NCBI GenBank assembly: GCA_002394125.1
Contig: DGSY01000089.1
Span: 1 to 7,048 of the forward strand
Source: Ruminococcus sp. UBA4350
GTDB taxonomy: Bacteria > Bacillota > Clostridia > Oscillospirales > Ruminococcaceae
Length of the DNA: 7,048 bases
Direction of reading: 5' to 3'
A model generated the notes under the pieces. That model saw only the letters and a list, made by a program, of their open reading frames with translations. It made no database searches and had not been told where the DNA came from. Position 1 is the first letter of the stretch; every line of letters begins with the position of its first letter. The translations under genes and the position numbers were made by a program. Of the stretch, positions 5,524 through 7,048 are shown one piece after another.

Positions 5524-6260
5524 CAGAGCTGCTCCCCGCTGCGCAGGCGGAATGCATTTCTGCGCTTCCAGACCGCAGCCGCATTGGAATGCACCAGCAG
5601 ACGGTCAATATCAATCCCCGCCGGACAGATATTCCGGCAGGCAAGCGATTTCCCGCATCCCTCATAAAAATATTTTCGGTAGTTCCGGAAAAATGTGCGC
5701 TGCTGCGGCTGCGGCAAAGCCGAGAGCAATCCGGCTGCCGGAACCGCTGCGGCGGCGCCGGAAAATGTCCCGCCCGCATAGAAATTCGGACAGACCTCCA
5801 GACAGCATCCGCATTGCAGACAGCGGGATGCATCATAGGTCAGCGCGCCGACTGTCTCATCCGCGAGCGTTTCCGCTTCAAACCACGCCTGCATCGTTTT
5901 CAGGTTTTCCATCATGATGCTGCGGTCAACGGTCAGATCGGCGATCACCGGAAACTTGCGCAGCGGCTCTAACCGCACAATGCCGTCCTGCACGGCTTCC
6001 GTCAGCTTCGCATCGCAGGCAAGCCGCGGGACGCCGTTAATCAGCATCGCACAGGCGCCGCATTTCTTCTGCATACAGCTGCATTCCCAGCGGACAGGCC
6101 GCACCGGTTCACCGGCTGCATCCGGCAGATGCTTTTCGTTGATCTCCCGCAGCGCATATGCCGCAGTCAGCTGTTCATTTTCACATTCATAGGGGATATG
6201 CTGCCAATATGGGTGTGATGCAGCATTCTCTCTCCGTAATATCTGCAATTCGATTTTCAT
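5523..6260 (-). CDS. frdB: Fumarate reductase/succinate dehydrogenase iron-sulfur subunit
   Basis: The 245-residue subunit relays electrons between the flavoprotein and the membrane quinone site. It has a plant-ferredoxin-type N-terminal domain with [2Fe-2S] ligands Cys62, 67, 70 and 82 (CMQKKCGAC, then LAC), and an extra Cys60. The C-terminal domain carries CLQCGCCLEVCP (Cys147, 150, 153, 157) and a second set, Cys202, 208 and 212 (GCGKSLACRNICP), which fits the [4Fe-4S] plus [3Fe-4S] pattern. Length equals the E. coli FrdB class. The frame opens at 6314, but ATG at 6260 is preferred: it overlaps the flavoprotein stop as ATGA, has GGAGG seven bases upstream and gives MKIELQILR, the usual start of the domain. 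Sequence alone cannot separate fumarate reductase from succinate dehydrogenase; the symbol reflects an assumed anaerobic host. Confidence 0.95.
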   Translation of the reverse strand: MKIELQILRRENAASHPYWQHIPYECENEQLTAAYALREINEKHLPDAAGEPVRPVRWECSCMQKKCGACAMLINGVPRLACDAKLTEAVQDGIVRLEPLRKFPVIADLTVDRSIMMENLKTMQAWFEAETLADETVGALTYDASRCLQCGCCLEVCPNFYAGGTFSGAAAAVPAAGLLSALPQPQQRTFFRNYRKYFYEGCGKSLACRNICPAGIDIDRLLVHSNAAAVWKRRNAFRLRSGEQL

Positions 6261-7048
6261 GCCTGTACCTCCGGCAGATCGCGGAACCGTATATGAACCG
6301 TTCCGCCGCTGCACTCTGCGGCAGTCGTTTTTCGGTATGCGGGATCCGTCTGCGGATAATCGCTGCGGAAATGCGCGCCGCGGCTTTCCTTCCGTGCATC
6401 CGCAGCAAGCAGCATCGCCTTTGCAAGCAGCAGCCGGTTCTGCTCCGGAACGGTATATTCCGCCTGTTCCGAAAGCTGCTGAAGTCTTTCCAGCGCATCC
6501 GCAAGCTGCGGCGCACTGCGCACGATCCCCAGACCGTCCAGCAGGATCGCGCTGATCTGCCGGATCAGCTGCGGCTCCGCGTCAGCTGCAAACGGGTCGC
6601 TGCTGTCCGCAGGCTGCGGCGGCAGATTGTCATCGCTCTGCGCTGCGGCTGATTCCGCCGCGATCCCGCCGCCGCAGACCGCGCCGAGCATGGAGTTCCC
6701 GCCGAGCCGGTTTGCACCGTGATACTGACAGCAGCACTCCCCCGCCGCATACAGTCCGGAAAGATTTGTTCCGTGGCGGATATCCGCATCTATGCCGCCC
6801 ATGAAATAGTGGATGCCCTCATGCACCGGAACCGGTTCGGTTTTCGGGTCGCTGCCGAGATAACGCATCAGCTCATCCCGCAGATCGGCGAGCTTCGTCT
6901 GCCAGATCGCATCGGAAAGTCCGGTCATATCGAGATAAACCTCATCGCCGCATTCCGGCATCTGCCGCACAAAATACATCTCCCGCGCAACCACATCCCG
7001 CGGCATCAGATTGCCCAGTTCCGGATATTTTTCCTCCATGAAATACCA
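6257..7048 (-). CDS. frdA: Fumarate reductase/succinate dehydrogenase flavoprotein subunit (C-terminal part)
   Basis: This is the C-terminal 263 residues of the FAD-containing subunit that interconverts fumarate and succinate. The frame stays open to the window edge (codons for W-Y-F precede the first visible Met), so the N-terminus with the FAD-attachment histidine lies outside. Visible family landmarks, counted from that Met, are MPRDVVAR (12-19) with the active-site arginine region, EVYLDMTGL, the IHYFMGGI segment with His77, GLYAAGEC and HGANRLGGNS (107-116) with substrate-binding His and Arg. The C-terminal helical domain ends with RKESRGAHFRSDYP, a normal family ending. A run of three cysteines (102-104) precedes the HGANR motif. 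It overlaps the iron-sulfur gene by four bases. The same assignment caveat applies: direction of catalysis is not readable. Confidence 0.95.
   Translation of the reverse strand, partial: WYFMEEKYPELGNLMPRDVVAREMYFVRQMPECGDEVYLDMTGLSDAIWQTKLADLRDELMRYLGSDPKTEPVPVHEGIHYFMGGIDADIRHGTNLSGLYAAGECCCQYHGANRLGGNSMLGAVCGGGIAAESAAAQSDDNLPPQPADSSDPFAADAEPQLIRQISAILLDGLGIVRSAPQLADALERLQQLSEQAEYTVPEQNRLLLAKAMLLAADARKESRGAHFRSDYPQTDPAYRKTTAAECSGGTVHIRFRDLPEVQA
6268..6272 (-). promoter_or_regulatory. Ribosome binding site that fixes the iron-sulfur subunit start
   Basis: GGAGG on the minus strand lies seven bases before the ATG at 6260, inside the end of the flavoprotein gene. The alternative upstream ATG at 6314 would add 18 residues unlike the family. 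This site and the ATGA overlap both favour 6260. Confidence 0.8.

Noticed and set aside
4591..5667. 358-residue open frame on the + strand
   Set aside because: It is antisense to the transglutaminase gene, whose signal peptide, triad and tight spacing are convincing; the product is rich in Arg/Ile and has no recognisable domain.
6261..6314. N-terminal extension of the iron-sulfur subunit to an ATG at 6314
   Set aside because: GGAGG at 6268-6272 and the ATGA overlap point to 6260, and the family starts close to that residue.
1..7048. CRISPR array, insertion sequence, tRNA or toxin-antitoxin locus
   Set aside because: No regularly spaced repeats, transposase motifs, terminal inverted repeats, cloverleaf or paired small toxin-like genes could be seen on either strand.

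Overview
The window looks like a chromosomal piece of an anaerobic, moderately GC-rich Firmicute, most likely a Clostridia/Ruminococcus-type gut or rumen bacterium. This is an inference from AGGAGG-type ribosome binding sites, protein flavour (fumarate-reductase-like complex, DUF4418-like membrane protein, FtsX/MacB-type ABC exporter) and tight gene packing. No mobile element, CRISPR array, tRNA or rRNA was seen.

Layout. On the + strand, a LysR-type regulator (5' end cut off by the window edge) is followed 18 bases later by a sugar/maltose-type O-acetyltransferase. A candidate intrinsic terminator lies about 70 bases after it. A 472-base gap (1446-1917) then carries a short unexplained hairpin, a perfect 6+6 inverted repeat, a very good extended -10 promoter and a roughly 155-base leader with competing RNA pairings. 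That leader precedes a small winged-helix regulator resembling the DNA-binding part of DtxR/MntR proteins. The regulator converges on the minus-strand operon, and one bidirectional terminator sits between them.

The minus strand from 7048 down to 2311 is one tightly packed six-gene run. In transcription order it encodes a fumarate reductase/succinate dehydrogenase flavoprotein (C-terminal part only), its iron-sulfur subunit, a secreted transglutaminase-like protein, a four-helix DUF4418-like membrane protein rich in His/Cys/Met, an FtsX/MacB-type ABC permease and its ATPase. Junctions are a 4-base overlap, a 1-base overlap, and gaps of 1, 4 and 10 bases, so all six are probably co-transcribed and partly translationally coupled.

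How they may work together. The iron-sulfur and flavoprotein subunits form the soluble catalytic half of a quinol:fumarate reductase or succinate dehydrogenase; no membrane anchor gene follows them, so it must lie upstream or elsewhere. The last three genes form a plausible transport/extrusion module at the membrane. What a secreted transglutaminase-like protein and an exporter do in the same operon as a respiratory enzyme is not obvious. The Cys/His/Met clusters on the DUF4418-like protein and the paired cysteines in the permease's extracellular domain suggest a metal-, haem- or thiol-related role, and the nearby DtxR-like regulator fits that idea. This link is inference only.
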